A stretch of DNA of 64,000 nucleotides from Rhodoferax sp. GTDB taxonomy: Bacteria; Pseudomonadota; Gammaproteobacteria; Burkholderiales; Burkholderiaceae_C. Position 1 is the stretch's first letter. Each line of letters opens with the position of its first letter. Location: positions 1-64,000 of the forward strand of contig NZ_JAUYQD010000018.1 of NCBI RefSeq assembly GCF_030697375.1, in the 5' to 3' direction. This document shows positions 46,244-59,936 of this stretch, piece after piece. The notes beneath the pieces were generated by a model, which saw only the letters and a program-made list of their open reading frames with translations, was not told the origin of the DNA and searched no databases. A program made the translations under genes and the position numbers.

Positions 46244-46369
46244 ATGAAATCATCCCACCAATGGCTGATGGGTGCGCTGCTGGCGGTGGTACTGGCCGGT
46301 GTGTTCTCCCTGTACATCCGCCCCGACTTCATGGTCCAGATGGTCAACCAGGTGTGGGGCTGCTTTTGA
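46244..46369 (+). CDS. Small single-pass membrane protein
   Basis: 41 residues with one TM helix (LMGALLAVVLAGVFSLYI) and a short tail ending in WGCF. It begins four bases after the MFS gene and its stop overlaps the TTG start of the next gene (TTGA), so it sits inside a tight three-gene cluster. This context argues it is real. No function is known. Confidence 0.6.
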   Translation: MKSSHQWLMGALLAVVLAGVFSLYIRPDFMVQMVNQVWGCF

Positions 46370-46947
46370 CGGATGCCCACCCCCTCCACCGAAGCACGGC
46401 AAACCCGTCCCCTTGGATCGTGCGCTGGTCACACCTCGTGCCCCCAGACGCCACGGTATTGGATATCGCCTGCGGCGGCGGACGCCATCTGGCGTGGTTT
46501 GCGCAACGCGGACATGCCGTCACCGGCATCGACCGTGATCTGGAGCCTGCACAAAAGACCTCTGCCCCAGGCACTTTGGTCTGTGCAGATATAGAAACCC
46601 AACCCTGGCCTTTGATGGCAGGCGGCCAGCCCCAGCTTTTTGGAGCCTTGGTTGTCACCAATTACCTGTGGCGGCCACTCTGGCAGACCATGGTGCAAAG
46701 CGTGGCCCCGGGCGGCGTATTTCTGTACGAGACCTTTGCCGCCGGCAATGAAACCGTGGGCCGCCCTGCAAGACCTGAATTTCTTCTGCAGCCCGGGGAA
46801 CTTCTGAACGTATGCAAGGACTTACAAGTCATCGCTTATGAGAATGGTTTTCTCGACGGACCCGCACGATATGTACAACGCGTAGTCGCAATTCGCCCTG
46901 GCGTACTTGACGATAGCAAGAACTGGCCAGAGCGCTACACACTCTAG
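46366..46947 (+). CDS. SAM-dependent methyltransferase (class I)
   Basis: 193 residues from a TTG that overlaps the previous stop. The Rossmann motif I is VLDIACGGGRHLAWFA, followed by VTGIDRDL (motif post I), LVVTNYLWRPLW and PGGVFLYETFAAGNE, a pattern seen in tellurite-resistance TehB-like and related methyltransferases. Substrate unknown. A longer frame upstream overlaps the small ORF and looks like noise. dapA follows after 24 bases. Confidence 0.78.
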   Translation: MTDAHPLHRSTANPSPWIVRWSHLVPPDATVLDIACGGGRHLAWFAQRGHAVTGIDRDLEPAQKTSAPGTLVCADIETQPWPLMAGGQPQLFGALVVTNYLWRPLWQTMVQSVAPGGVFLYETFAAGNETVGRPARPEFLLQPGELLNVCKDLQVIAYENGFLDGPARYVQRVVAIRPGVLDDSKNWPERYTL

Positions 46948-46971
46948 GTAAAATGCGCGTTTTCCGAACTA

Positions 46972-47874
46972 ATGCTTGACATGAACTCCTTACCCGGTCA
47001 AATCAGGGGCAGCATCGTTGCCCTCGTCACCCCAATGCAGGGCGATGGCTCTGTGGACTACCCCGCACTGCGAAAGCTGATTGATTGGCATATTGCAGAA
47101 GGAACCGATTGCATTGGGGTGGTGGGCACTACCGGTGAGTCGCCCACGGTCAGCGTGGAAGAACACTGCGAAATTATCCGCGTGTCGGTGGAACAAGCGG
47201 CCGGGCGCACTCCCATCATGGCAGGCTGCGGTGCCAACTCCACCAAAGAAGCGATTGAATTGGCCCGTTTTGCCAAGAAGGTCGGCGCAGATTGCCAACT
47301 CCAGGTGGTCCCCTACTACAACAAGCCTACCCAAGAAGGCCAGTACCAGCACTTCAAAGCGATTGCAGAGGCCGTTGACCTGCCTCTGGTTTTGTACAAC
47401 GTGCCCGGCCGTTCCGTGGCCGATATGGCACATGACACCGTGCTGCGCCTGGCACAAGTGCCCGGCATCGTCGGCATCAAGGAAGCAACCGGCAATATTG
47501 AACGTGCGCAGTGGCTGATCAAAGAAGCCCCCAAAGGATTTGCGATTTATTCGGGCGACGATCCCACCGCCGTTGCCCTGATGCTGTGCGGAGGCCACGG
47601 CAATGTCAGCGTAACCGCCAATGTGGCACCGCGCCTGATGCACGACTTGTGCATGGCGGCCATGGCCGGTGATGTCAAACAAGCCATGGAAATTCAGTTC
47701 CGCTTGCTGCCACTGCACAAGGCCTTGTTCGTCGAGTCCAACCCCATTCCTGTCAAATGGGCTGTTGCCCGCATGGGGCGGTGCCAGCCCCATCTGCGCC
47801 TGCCTCTGACACAGTTGACCGACACCAGCCAGCAAGGGCTTGAGCGCGTCATGCAGTCCACCGGACTGATTTGA
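46972..47874 (+). CDS. dapA: 4-hydroxy-tetrahydrodipicolinate synthase
   Basis: 300 residues, a TIM-barrel of the DapA family: [23 protein letters not shown] with the catalytic Tyr, VLYNVPGRS, and the Schiff-base Lys in [11 protein letters not shown]. It condenses pyruvate and aspartate semialdehyde, the first committed step of lysine and diaminopimelate synthesis. ATG 46972 or 46981 could start it; neither has a clear ribosome site. bamC follows, as in E. coli. Confidence 0.95.
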   Translation: MLDMNSLPGQIRGSIVALVTPMQGDGSVDYPALRKLIDWHIAEGTDCIGVVGTTGESPTVSVEEHCEIIRVSVEQAAGRTPIMAGCGANSTKEAIELARFAKKVGADCQLQVVPYYNKPTQEGQYQHFKAIAEAVDLPLVLYNVPGRSVADMAHDTVLRLAQVPGIVGIKEATGNIERAQWLIKEAPKGFAIYSGDDPTAVALMLCGGHGNVSVTANVAPRLMHDLCMAAMAGDVKQAMEIQFRLLPLHKALFVESNPIPVKWAVARMGRCQPHLRLPLTQLTDTSQQGLERVMQSTGLI

Positions 47875-47899
47875 GCACTTTTCAATTTCGAGGACTTCT

Positions 47900-48985
47900 G
47901 TGAATCAACTATCAAAAATGGCGGTACTGGGTCTGGCTGTTGCGCTGAGCGCATGCACGGCTTTGGAAACCGACAAAGTGGACTACCGCAGCACCGGCAA
48001 GGCGCCCGCTTTGGACATCCCGCCCGACCTGACGCAGCTGTCCAAAGATACGCGCTACACCATGGTCGACGGCGCGGTGTCCGCATCAGGGTACAAAACA
48101 GGCCAGATAGCGGCTGCAAAAACTCCCGTCGCAGCAGTGTCCTTGGGTGATGTGCGTATTGAACGCGCAGGCAACCAACGCTGGCTGGTAGTCAACCGCC
48201 CCGCTGAAAAACTGTGGGATCCCGTCAAGGATTTTTGGCAGGAAAACGGCTTCTTGCTGGCCATGGACCAAAACAACCTGGGCATCATGGAAACCGACTG
48301 GGCTGAAAACCGCGCCAAGATTCCACAAGACATTATTCGAAGCTCGCTGGGCAAACTGTTCGATTCCCTGTACTCCACGCCAGAGCGCGACAAGTTCCGC
48401 ACGCGACTGGAGCGCGATGCCAATGGCAACACCGAAATTTTCATCAGCCACCGCGGAATGATTGAGGTCTACACCTCGGAAAAGAAAGACCAGACGGTAT
48501 GGCAACCCCGCCCCGCCGATCCAGAACTGGAAGCCGAGTTCTTACGCCGATTGATGGTGAGGTTGGGTGTGAGCACAGAACAAGCGAAATCCCTTGTCGC
48601 CAGCAGCGTAGCAAGCAAGCCTTCAGCCACCGTATCTACCGCCAATGGTCTGCCGGTACTGGTGCTTGACGAAGGGTTTGATCGTGCATGGCGCCGCGTG
48701 GGACTGGCGCTGGACCGAACCGGCTTTACCGTCGAAGACCGTGATCGCAAACAAGGCATTTATTTTGTCAGGTATGTCGCACCAACGTCCGAGAACTCTG
48801 AGCCCGGTTTTTTCAGCAAGCTGTTCAGCAGTTCCTCTAAATCCAACGAAGCGACCAAATTTCAAATTACTGTGAAAAGTAACGCAAATGCAAGCACCGT
48901 ATCTGTATTGGATGTCATGGGTGCCCCTGAAACTTCGGACAGCGCACAACGCATCGTGAAGGTTCTGGCTGACGATATCAAGTAA
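47900..48985 (+). CDS. bamC: Outer membrane assembly lipoprotein BamC
   Basis: 361 residues from a GTG. Signal peptide with lipobox LSAC (Cys about 19), then the conserved BamC N-terminal stretch (VDYRSTGKAPALDIPPDL) that contacts BamD, and two helix-grip domains (RWLVVNRPAEKLWDPVKDF; VLDEGFDRAWRRVGLAL). It is an accessory subunit of the BAM complex in the outer membrane. The dapA-bamC neighbourhood is conserved across proteobacteria. Confidence 0.92.
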   Translation: MNQLSKMAVLGLAVALSACTALETDKVDYRSTGKAPALDIPPDLTQLSKDTRYTMVDGAVSASGYKTGQIAAAKTPVAAVSLGDVRIERAGNQRWLVVNRPAEKLWDPVKDFWQENGFLLAMDQNNLGIMETDWAENRAKIPQDIIRSSLGKLFDSLYSTPERDKFRTRLERDANGNTEIFISHRGMIEVYTSEKKDQTVWQPRPADPELEAEFLRRLMVRLGVSTEQAKSLVASSVASKPSATVSTANGLPVLVLDEGFDRAWRRVGLALDRTGFTVEDRDRKQGIYFVRYVAPTSENSEPGFFSKLFSSSSKSNEATKFQITVKSNANASTVSVLDVMGAPETSDSAQRIVKVLADDIK

Positions 48986-48990
48986 CGCAT

Positions 48991-49005
48991 CGGGGCTTTG
49001 CCCCG
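48991..49005 (+). terminator. Small hairpin after bamC
   Basis: cggggc-ttt-gccccg, followed about 13 bases later by T-rich sequence. It may weaken transcription before the main terminator at 49028. Confidence 0.4.
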
Positions 49006-49027
49006 AGCATTTCTGGATTTTTAGACG

Positions 49028-49059
49028 AAAAAAAACCACCTCGCGGTGGCTTTTTTTTG
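49028..49059. terminator. Bidirectional terminator between bamC and the small lipoprotein gene
   Basis: A run of eight A, stem ccacc-tcgc-ggtgg, then eight T. It can end both the bamC transcript and the converging lipoprotein transcript. Confidence 0.88.
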
Positions 49060-49070
49060 CAAGCAAAAAA

Positions 49071-49265
49071 TTATTGCTTAGCTGGCTCGGAAGCAGCAGC
49101 CGCAGGAGCAGCTGGCTCGGAAGCAGCAGGAGCAGCGGGTGCAGCTGCAGGAGCTGGTGCTTCTGCTGCTGGAGCAGCCACGGGAGCTGGTGCTTCTTCT
49201 TTCTTACCGCAAGCAGCCAAAGCAGCAGCAGCGATAACAGCTGCCAAAACGAGAGATTTGTTCAT
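49071..49265 (-). CDS. Small Ala/Pro-rich lipoprotein
   Basis: 64 residues: a signal peptide with lipobox LAAC (MNKSLVLAAVIAAAALAAC), then GKKEEA and a tail built only from Ala, Pro, Glu and Ser (repeats of SEPAAPAA). Such proteins are common, low-complexity lipoproteins of betaproteobacteria; a spacer or envelope role is likely. It ends just beside the shared terminator and starts with a good context. The repetitive DNA may vary in length between strains. Confidence 0.72.
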   Translation of the reverse strand: MNKSLVLAAVIAAAALAACGKKEEAPAPVAAPAAEAPAPAAAPAAPAASEPAAPAAAASEPAKQ

Positions 49266-49423
49266 TTTTAAAGACTAAAGTGAGTTAACGAAACAATTTC
49301 CGGAAATTGTCGAAGCAGCAAGCCGCCCAGACCCCGACAAAAAACATTCGAATTCTTTTTGTCAGAGCCATCCATTATACAAGGACAAGCGGACCCGACT
49401 GGGGTAAACCCTCTAACCGTTGC

Positions 49424-49939
49424 TTATAGGCCTAAAGTGGTGGCTGGAAAGCCAGGGATACTCTGCCGCTTGCACTCGTTAAGTTCTTCCTGAAGAAACA
49501 CGCGGCGCTGTGCCTCCCGCCCTGCAATGCCCGTACTTCGCACCAAGTCAAGACGCCGCATCACCCAATGAGGGCTCCACAAGGCACTGGGAAATTCGCT
49601 GGTATCGACGCCCCTGCACACACGGCATTCGATAAGGTGACTCCAAGTATTCCGCCAGCTCACAAAACGCGCGTGGTAGCGCAAAATGGAATCATAGTTT
49701 TTGGCCAATAGGACCAGTTTTCGCCCACTGCGGGCCCATGCCTGTAGGGACTCCACCACCGCCTTTTCCCGCAACGGCCAGTCTTCAAAAGTGGCATCAC
49801 TCCACACCATCTCCGACCATCCCTCTCGTGCAGCACAGGCCAAAGCCTCGCGTACCAACTGGGCAAATTCCGCGGACCCGGAAAAGGCCCCTTCCAACAA
49901 GGGGCTCGCAGGGACAGTCAACGGATCAGTCGTGGGCAT
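49424..49939 (-). CDS. Conserved-looking protein of unknown function
   Basis: 171 residues from ATG 49939, which overlaps the end of the upstream oxygenase gene; an ATG at 49957 is also possible. No signal peptide or TM helix. Visible features: FEDWPLREKAVVESLQAWA, then KLVLLAKNYDSILRYHARFVSWR and a C-terminal EEL/basic stretch. The pattern of W, R and H residues suggests a globular alpha/beta protein. I cannot name the family. The overlap with the oxygenase gene suggests joint translation. Confidence 0.6.
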   Translation of the reverse strand: MPTTDPLTVPASPLLEGAFSGSAEFAQLVREALACAAREGWSEMVWSDATFEDWPLREKAVVESLQAWARSGRKLVLLAKNYDSILRYHARFVSWRNTWSHLIECRVCRGVDTSEFPSALWSPHWVMRRLDLVRSTGIAGREAQRRVFLQEELNECKRQSIPGFPATTLGL

Positions 49940-51059
49940 GGACCCACCCGGATTCACACCAGTCCGATAACAGATGGCGCGCGGCTGTGCTCAAACGTTT
50001 GACGTCCGCTGCGTCCAGGAGCCCCTGATCCGCCAAAAGGCGCATCAATTCAGCGTCACGCCCTGAAGCCAAAAAGCTTTCTCCATTGATAAACACATGG
50101 TGCGGGTCGTACACCATGCGGGTGCGCCGGTCCAATTGCACCGCCCCCTTCAGGACCGAAGCGTTTCCACCATCAAACCAGACATCGGCTTTGGGCTCAC
50201 TGAGGTACTCACCCAAGGCCCTTCGCAGAGACAGGGGGTCACGCAGTGCATCTTCTAGCGCATTGCGGGCAAACTCAAACATGCCATCGGGAATCTCCGC
50301 ACAACGCTCGACCGCTGGCTGCTTGGGGTCCCGGTACAGCTTGTCGCCCACCTCGTCCATCGCCTGCTCTGCCAACCCTTGCAGTACCTCACGCGCCAAC
50401 TCGCCTGCGCTGGGCGAGCGAAATCCGATGGAGTAGGTCATGCACTCCCCCTGCGCAATGCCGTCGTGGGCATAACGCGGCGGCAGGTAAAGCATGTCGC
50501 CAGGCTCCAGCACAAACTCCTCTTCCGGTTCGAAATTTGCCAAAATTTTGAGCGGCATATCGGGCTGGAGACTCAGGTCTTTTTGGCGCCCAATGCGCCA
50601 ACGGCGTTGGCCCACCGCCTGCAGTAAAAACACGTCGTAGCTGTCAAAATGGGGGCCGACACCACCGCCATCGGTGGCGTAACTGATCATCACATCGTCC
50701 AGGCGTGCATCAGGTACAAAACGAAACTGGTTGCGCAAGGCGTGCACACGTTCATCATGCAAGTCCACGCCCTGTACCAGCAGCGTCCAGCCTGGCTGCT
50801 TCAAGGGCGGGATAGCCCGCCGCGCAAAGGGCCCGTGTTTGAACTTCCAACCCCTTCCCGATTCGGGGTCGGCTTGCACGACCAAGCGCGATTGCACTTC
50901 CGCCTGTGCCGCCAGGTCCATCAACTCAGCCCGCTCTACAGGCGGTAGAAAGTCTGGAATGGCTTGGCGAATCACCAAGGGCTTTTTTTGCCAATGGCGT
51001 TGCATAAAGGTTTTGGGGGACAGCCCGCCCAACAGTTTCAAAGGATCGTTGATGTTCAT
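49926..51059 (-). CDS. roxA: Cupin (JmjC) ribosomal oxygenase, RoxA/YcfD-like
   Basis: 377 residues. The JmjC cupin has metal ligands in VGPHFDSYDVF (His-x-Asp) and the later His in PPRYAHDGIA. Known YcfD hydroxylates an arginine of ribosomal protein uL16 using 2-oxoglutarate and iron. The C-terminal winged-helix-like part is present. ATG 51059 is preferred (upstream GGA); five codons earlier another ATG exists. It is divergent from the FKBP gene with 58 bases between. Confidence 0.87.
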   Translation of the reverse strand: MNINDPLKLLGGLSPKTFMQRHWQKKPLVIRQAIPDFLPPVERAELMDLAAQAEVQSRLVVQADPESGRGWKFKHGPFARRAIPPLKQPGWTLLVQGVDLHDERVHALRNQFRFVPDARLDDVMISYATDGGGVGPHFDSYDVFLLQAVGQRRWRIGRQKDLSLQPDMPLKILANFEPEEEFVLEPGDMLYLPPRYAHDGIAQGECMTYSIGFRSPSAGELAREVLQGLAEQAMDEVGDKLYRDPKQPAVERCAEIPDGMFEFARNALEDALRDPLSLRRALGEYLSEPKADVWFDGGNASVLKGAVQLDRRTRMVYDPHHVFINGESFLASGRDAELMRLLADQGLLDAADVKRLSTAARHLLSDWCESGWVHAHD

Positions 51060-51117
51060 GCGGGTATTTTCCAATCACTTCCGGGCAAAAGCCAATTCAA
51101 ACTGCGACAATTCTCGT

Positions 51118-51651
51118 ATGGAAATCACACAACAATGCGTCGTTGCCCTGACTTGGACGCTGAAAGACACTTTGGGCGAAGAGTTGGACCTGCTGGACGA
51201 GCCAATTGAATTTTTGGTGGGAGGCAATGACCTGTTACCCCCCATCGAAGAGGCACTGCAAGGCCACAGCGCAGGGGCCCAACTCAACTTGCAAATTGAA
51301 CCCGAGCAGGCCTTTGGCGACTTCAATGACCAGCTTATTTTTTTAGAGCCACGCCACCTGTTTCCCAAAGAACTGGAAACTGGACAGTTGCTGGAAGGCT
51401 CTGCATTGCCCGAGGGTTGCAACCCTGATGCCCCCAAAGACGCCCTGTTCCACGTCACCGACATCTATCCCGAACATGTGGTACTGGACGGCAACCACCC
51501 TTTGGCGGGCATTGCCATCCGTATCAGCCTGAAGGTGGAATCCGTGCGCGAAGCAACCGAAGACGAAATTGGGCGTGGATCATCGGGCAACGGATTTTTC
51601 CGGCTGCAGCCGGTCCATGCAGCGCAGCCCGGCGGCGAAGCGCTGCACTAA
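51118..51651 (+). CDS. slyD: SlyD-like FKBP peptidyl-prolyl isomerase
   Basis: 177 residues. It has the FKBP-SlyD pattern with an insert-in-flap domain: FLVGGNDLLPPIEEAL, then LQIEPEQAFGDFND, and LAGIAIRISLKVESVREATEDE. It lacks the His-rich metal tail of E. coli SlyD. It catalyses proline isomerisation and assists folding in the cytoplasm. The ATG at 51118 is the first codon of the domain; the long frame upstream is antisense to roxA. Confidence 0.87.
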   Translation: MEITQQCVVALTWTLKDTLGEELDLLDEPIEFLVGGNDLLPPIEEALQGHSAGAQLNLQIEPEQAFGDFNDQLIFLEPRHLFPKELETGQLLEGSALPEGCNPDAPKDALFHVTDIYPEHVVLDGNHPLAGIAIRISLKVESVREATEDEIGRGSSGNGFFRLQPVHAAQPGGEALH

Positions 51652-51663
51652 AGCAACTGACGA

Positions 51664-52110
51664 TCAGGCCTTGCCGGTGGAGCCATAGCCGCCTTCGCCG
51701 CGCTGCGAAGCCGGGAATTCGGTCACCACATTGAACTGGGCCTGCACCACCGGCACGATCACCAGTTGCGCAATACGCTCCATGGGCTGGATCGTAAATT
51801 CCGTATCGCTGCGGTTCCAGGCGCTGACCATGAGTTGGCCCTGGTAGTCGCTGTCAATCAGCCCCACCAAGTTGCCCAGCACGATGCCGTGTTTGTGCCC
51901 CAGCCCGGAACGCGGCAGGATCAAGGCCGCATAGGCCGGGTCTTCCAGGTAGATAGCCATGCCGGTGGGCACCAGCTGCCAGGCATTGGGTGCCAATGTC
52001 AGCGGCGCGTCCAGGCATGCACGTAAATCCAGCCCGGCACTGCCCGGTGTGGCATAGGCGGGAAACTGATCCTGCAGGCGGCTGTCGATGATTTTGACGT
52101 CAATTTTCAT
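51664..52110 (-). CDS. dut: dUTP pyrophosphatase
   Basis: 148 residues of the trimeric dUTPase family, with [37 protein letters not shown] and the C-terminal [10 protein letters not shown] motif. It converts dUTP to dUMP, keeping uracil out of DNA. It starts eight bases after the coaBC stop, so the two form an operon, as in many bacteria. Confidence 0.95.
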   Translation of the reverse strand: MKIDVKIIDSRLQDQFPAYATPGSAGLDLRACLDAPLTLAPNAWQLVPTGMAIYLEDPAYAALILPRSGLGHKHGIVLGNLVGLIDSDYQGQLMVSAWNRSDTEFTIQPMERIAQLVIVPVVQAQFNVVTEFPASQRGEGGYGSTGKA

Positions 52111-52118
52111 TTTTTATT

Positions 52119-55125
<3,007 letters not shown>

Positions 55126-55126
<1 letters not shown>

Positions 55127-55980
55127 TGAAACTGTGCGGATTTGACATCGGTCTGGAGCATCGGATCTTTTTGATCGCAGGGCCCTGTGTGATCGAATCG
55201 GAGCAATTGCAGATGGACACGGCGGGCACGCTCAAGGAAATCACCTCCAGCCTGGGTATTCCCTTCATCTTCAAAAGCAGCTTTGACAAGGCCAACCGCT
55301 CCAGCGGCAGCACCTTTCGCGGCCCTGGCATCGACAAAGGGCTGGAAATCCTGGCCAAGGTGAAAAGAGAGCTGGGGGTTCCCGTGCTCACCGACATCCA
55401 CTCCGAAGAGCAAATCGCGCAGGTGGCTTCGGTGGTGGATGTCTTGCAGACGCCTGCCTTTTTATGCCGCCAAACGGACTTCATCCGTGCCGTGGCGCAG
55501 TCGGGCAAACCCGTCAATATCAAAAAGGGCCAGTTTCTGGCACCCGGCGATATGAAAAACGTCATCGACAAGGCCCGTGCCGCAGCCAGAGACGCCGGTT
55601 TGCCGGAAGACAGCTTCATGGCCTGCGAGCGTGGCGCCAGCTTTGGCTACAACAACCTGGTGAGCGATATGCGCTCCCTGGCCATCATGCGGGAAACCGG
55701 TGCACCAGTGGTGTTTGACGCCACCCATTCGGTCCAACTGCCGGGTGGCCAAGGCACCAGCAGCGGAGGCCAACGGGAAATGGTGCCGGTGCTGGCGCGC
55801 GCTGCCGTCGCGGTCGGTGTTGCAGGCCTGTTCATGGAAACCCATCCCGATCCGTCCAAAGCCATGAGCGATGGCCCCAATGCGGTGCCACTCAAGCACA
55901 TGAAGGCGCTGCTGGAAACCCTGGTTGCGCTGGATTACGTAACCAAAAAAACCCCGTTCTTGGAGAATAATTTCTCTTGA
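55126..55980 (+). CDS. kdsA: 3-deoxy-D-manno-octulosonate 8-phosphate synthase
   Basis: 284 residues, TIM barrel: [45 protein letters not shown] and [13 protein letters not shown]. It condenses PEP and arabinose 5-phosphate for LPS inner core. ATG overlaps the pyrG stop (TAATG), typical of a pyrG-kdsA-eno operon. Confidence 0.97.
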
Positions 55981-56005
55981 GCGGATACATTGTGGAAGAG
56001 CAGGC

Positions 56006-56024
56006 TTCCGCCCATGGGGCGGAA
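56006..56024 (+). other. Hairpin between kdsA and eno
   Basis: ttccgccc-atg-gggcggaa, a perfect eight-base stem. The T-rich stretch begins seven bases later, so it is a weak terminator or a transcript-processing signal; the same operon seems to continue. Confidence 0.4.
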
Positions 56025-56059
56025 CTTGCAGTTTTAGTTTTGTAATTTTTGAAAGATGA

Positions 56060-57346
<1,287 letters not shown>

Positions 57347-57356
57347 AACCAGCACC

Positions 57357-57632
57357 GTGGCCCACCGTTTTGTTCCCATCGTACTGATCGCCTTGGTGGC
57401 GGTCTTGCATGGGCAATTGTGGTTTGGCCGGGGCAGCGTCCCCAACGTGTCGAAGCTGCAGGGGCAGCTCGACACACAAAAACGCAACAATGCCCAAGCG
57501 GGACTGGCCAATGACCGCCTGAGTGCAGAAATTCACGACCTGCAAGAAGGTCTTGAAATTGTGGAAGAAAAAGCCCGCTCCGAACTGGGCATGGTCAAGT
57601 CCAACGAAATCTACGTTCAGATCGCGCGCTAA
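57357..57632 (+). CDS. ftsB: Cell division protein FtsB
   Basis: 91 residues from a GTG. One TM helix (about 5-22), then a coiled coil (QLDTQKRNNAQAGLANDRLS) and the conserved EEKARSELGMVK segment. It forms a divisome complex with FtsL and FtsQ. Ten bases after eno, so it is co-transcribed. Confidence 0.9.
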   Translation: MAHRFVPIVLIALVAVLHGQLWFGRGSVPNVSKLQGQLDTQKRNNAQAGLANDRLSAEIHDLQEGLEIVEEKARSELGMVKSNEIYVQIAR

Positions 57633-57653
57633 GGGCTTGTCGCCAAGTCACCG

Positions 57654-58295
57654 ATGAGAATCGCCATTCTGGGAGCCGAGTGCACGGGTAAAACCCAGCT
57701 GGCACATACCTTGGTCCAGGCTTTGAATCAACAGGGCAGCGCGTCCATGGTGCCCGAGGTACTGCGCGAATGGTGCGCACAGCAGGGCCGCACCCCCCAA
57801 TCCCACGAACAACAGGCCATTGCCGAGGCACAGGCGCTACGGGTTCAAACCGCAGCACCGGTTGCTTTTTTGGTTGCAGACACCTCTGCACTGATGACGG
57901 CGGTCTACAGTGATTTGCTGTTCCACGATTCCTCACTGTATTCATTTGCGTTGGAGCAGCACCGGTGCTTTGACCTGACCTTGCTCACCGGATTGGACCT
58001 AGTGTGGAAGCCCGACGGTGTGCAACGCGACGGGCCGCATTCCCAGGCCCCCGTGGATGCCCGCTTACGCCAGGTGCTCGACGCCCACGCCATTGCCTAT
58101 GCCGTGGTTTATGGGACGGGGTCTGAGCGCACCCAATGTGCATTGCAGGCCATCCACCAACATCTGCAAATGCCACGGCAGGGCTCCCCAACCGAACCGG
58201 CATGGCAATGGTCCTGTGAAAAGTGCTCGGACGCGGTCTGTGAACACCGCCTGTTCAGCCGCCTGGTGCAAGGCCAGCCAACTTCCAACAGCTAA
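57654..58295 (+). CDS. NadR-like P-loop ATPase/kinase
   Basis: 213 residues. Walker A is ILGAECTGKTQLA, close to the NadR nicotinamide riboside kinase form, and VADTSALMTAVYSDL fits the Asp/Thr region of that fold. The C-terminus has CEKCSDAVCEH, a possible zinc or redox site not expected in NadR. Predicted to be a cytoplasmic nucleoside or cofactor kinase; substrate unproven. Its end overlaps the converging hslO stop by four bases. Confidence 0.7.
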   Translation: MRIAILGAECTGKTQLAHTLVQALNQQGSASMVPEVLREWCAQQGRTPQSHEQQAIAEAQALRVQTAAPVAFLVADTSALMTAVYSDLLFHDSSLYSFALEQHRCFDLTLLTGLDLVWKPDGVQRDGPHSQAPVDARLRQVLDAHAIAYAVVYGTGSERTQCALQAIHQHLQMPRQGSPTEPAWQWSCEKCSDAVCEHRLFSRLVQGQPTSNS

Positions 58296-59287
58296 TGCGG
58301 CTCGGTGCCCCCAGGCACAATGTGCACCGGCGCGGTGAACAACTGTGCGGCGTCCACGGGATCAAACCGGTATTGCACCCCGCAAAACTCACACGCCACT
58401 TCAATATCGGGGCGCTCGGCAAGAATACCGGCGGCTTCGTCTCGCCCCAGTGCCACAATCATCTTGCCCACCCGCTCCCGGCTGCATGCGCAAGAAAAAC
58501 GGGGCGCCGTGTCGCCCTGCAATGGCTCGAACCGGGTGATCTGTTCTTCCCAGAACAGGCGATGCAAGATGGTGTCCACATCCAGCGTCAGCAACTCTTC
58601 GCGCTTGAGGCTGCTGGCCAAAATGGCGATGCGGTTGTAGTCCTCGTTCACACCGATCTGGTCTTCGTTTTCCTGGGCCACCATGCTGCCTGCCAGGTTG
58701 TTCTCCCCCTGCATGGGCAGGCGCTGAATCAGCACTCCGGCGGCCACACGGTCGTCCGCCGCCAGCACCAGCGTGGTGTCCAGCTGCTCGCTTTGCAACA
58801 TGTAGTACTCCAGCACCGCGCTTAAGCGTTCGATGGGCTGGCCTCGGTCATCAAACAAAGGTACCACGCCCTGGTAGGGCTGCTGGCCGGGAAATTTGGT
58901 TTTCGGGTCCAGGGTGATGGCACAGCGCCCCTGGTTGGAGGCATTGACCATTTCACTCAGGGTTGCCGTAGGTGCGACCACCGAAGTCACTGAGGCCGTG
59001 GCACGCAGCGCCAGATCGGGCTGCACCTCCACCACTGCCAGTTTGACCGGCCCATCGCCGGCAATTTGCAGGGTCAGGGAGCCATCGAACTTGATGTTGG
59101 ACTGCATCAGCGTAGCCGCTGCCACCATTTCGCCTAGCATCTCACGCACCGGCACGGCGTAAGCCCCGTCATTGCTGTTGGAGGCGCGACGGCGCAAGAT
59201 TTCAGTCCAGGTGTCCGTCAAGCGCACCACGATGCCACGCACCGGCAAACCGTCGAACAAAAATTTGTGCAATTCACTCATACGCAT
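58292..59287 (-). CDS. hslO: Redox-regulated chaperone Hsp33
   Basis: 331 residues. The C-terminal redox switch is FSCACSRERV and VACEFCGVQ (C-x-C and C-x2-C), which holds zinc when reduced and forms disulfides under oxidative stress. The N-terminal domain has LQIAGDGPVKLAVVE. ATG 59287 follows GGA and abuts the TAA of the preceding gene with no gap; another ATG is two codons in. Probably translationally coupled to the gamma-carbonic-anhydrase-like gene. Confidence 0.93.
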   Translation of the reverse strand: MRMSELHKFLFDGLPVRGIVVRLTDTWTEILRRRASNSNDGAYAVPVREMLGEMVAAATLMQSNIKFDGSLTLQIAGDGPVKLAVVEVQPDLALRATASVTSVVAPTATLSEMVNASNQGRCAITLDPKTKFPGQQPYQGVVPLFDDRGQPIERLSAVLEYYMLQSEQLDTTLVLAADDRVAAGVLIQRLPMQGENNLAGSMVAQENEDQIGVNEDYNRIAILASSLKREELLTLDVDTILHRLFWEEQITRFEPLQGDTAPRFSCACSRERVGKMIVALGRDEAAGILAERPDIEVACEFCGVQYRFDPVDAAQLFTAPVHIVPGGTEPH

Positions 59288-59812
59288 TTATCCAATTTTG
59301 TGCAGGCCGGTCTTGAAGCGGCGTGCATTCTCGATGTAATGCAGGGCACTCATCTGCAAACCCATCTGTTGCTCGGGTGTTAATTCGCGCACCACCTTGG
59401 CGGGGCTGCCGATGATCATGGATCCATCGGGAAACTCTTTGCCCTCGGTCACCAGCGCACCCGCGCCCACGATGCAGCCTTTGCCAATTTTGGCACCGTT
59501 GAGTACCACGGCACCGATGCCAATCAGCGAGCCATCGCCAATGGTGCAGCCATGCAACATGACCTGGTGGCCGACCGTAACGTGGTCACCCACGGTCAGG
59601 GGCTTGCCGATGTCGGCATGCAACACGCTGGCATCCTGGATGTTGGAGCCTCGGCCGATGCGAATGCACTCCGTGTCGCCACGGATGACCACGCCAAACC
59701 ACACACTGGCGTCCTCGCCCAACTCCACATTGCCCATCACCTGCGCGCTATCTGCCACCCATACCGATTCCGGCATGCGGGGAGAAATGTTGTCCAGTTC
59801 GTAAATTGCCAC
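59288..59812 (-). CDS. Gamma-carbonic-anhydrase-like protein
   Basis: 174 residues from a GTG, a left-handed beta helix with hexapeptide repeats ([48 protein letters not shown]). Metal-binding histidines are in [11 protein letters not shown] and SVLHAD. YrdA/PaaY-type proteins bind zinc; carbonic anhydrase activity is not always present. It runs straight into hslO, a combination that suggests a stress-linked unit. Confidence 0.88.
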   Translation of the reverse strand: MAIYELDNISPRMPESVWVADSAQVMGNVELGEDASVWFGVVIRGDTECIRIGRGSNIQDASVLHADIGKPLTVGDHVTVGHQVMLHGCTIGDGSLIGIGAVVLNGAKIGKGCIVGAGALVTEGKEFPDGSMIIGSPAKVVRELTPEQQMGLQMSALHYIENARRFKTGLHKIG

Positions 59813-59936
59813 GGCTTTTCCTCAGGTTCAAATGTTCTGGAATTGTAGGGATTGCCGCCACGCCCGTAAAACGCAGCCCTTTCGCAAGATCCACCATGGA
59901 TATCAGGCCTGGGCCCGCCAGCATCAGTGATTGCCG

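Noticed and set aside
49078..49210. Tandem-like DNA repeat of agcagc/gctgga units
   Set aside because: It is explained by the Ala/Pro/Ser-rich tail of the small lipoprotein rather than by an independent repeat element.
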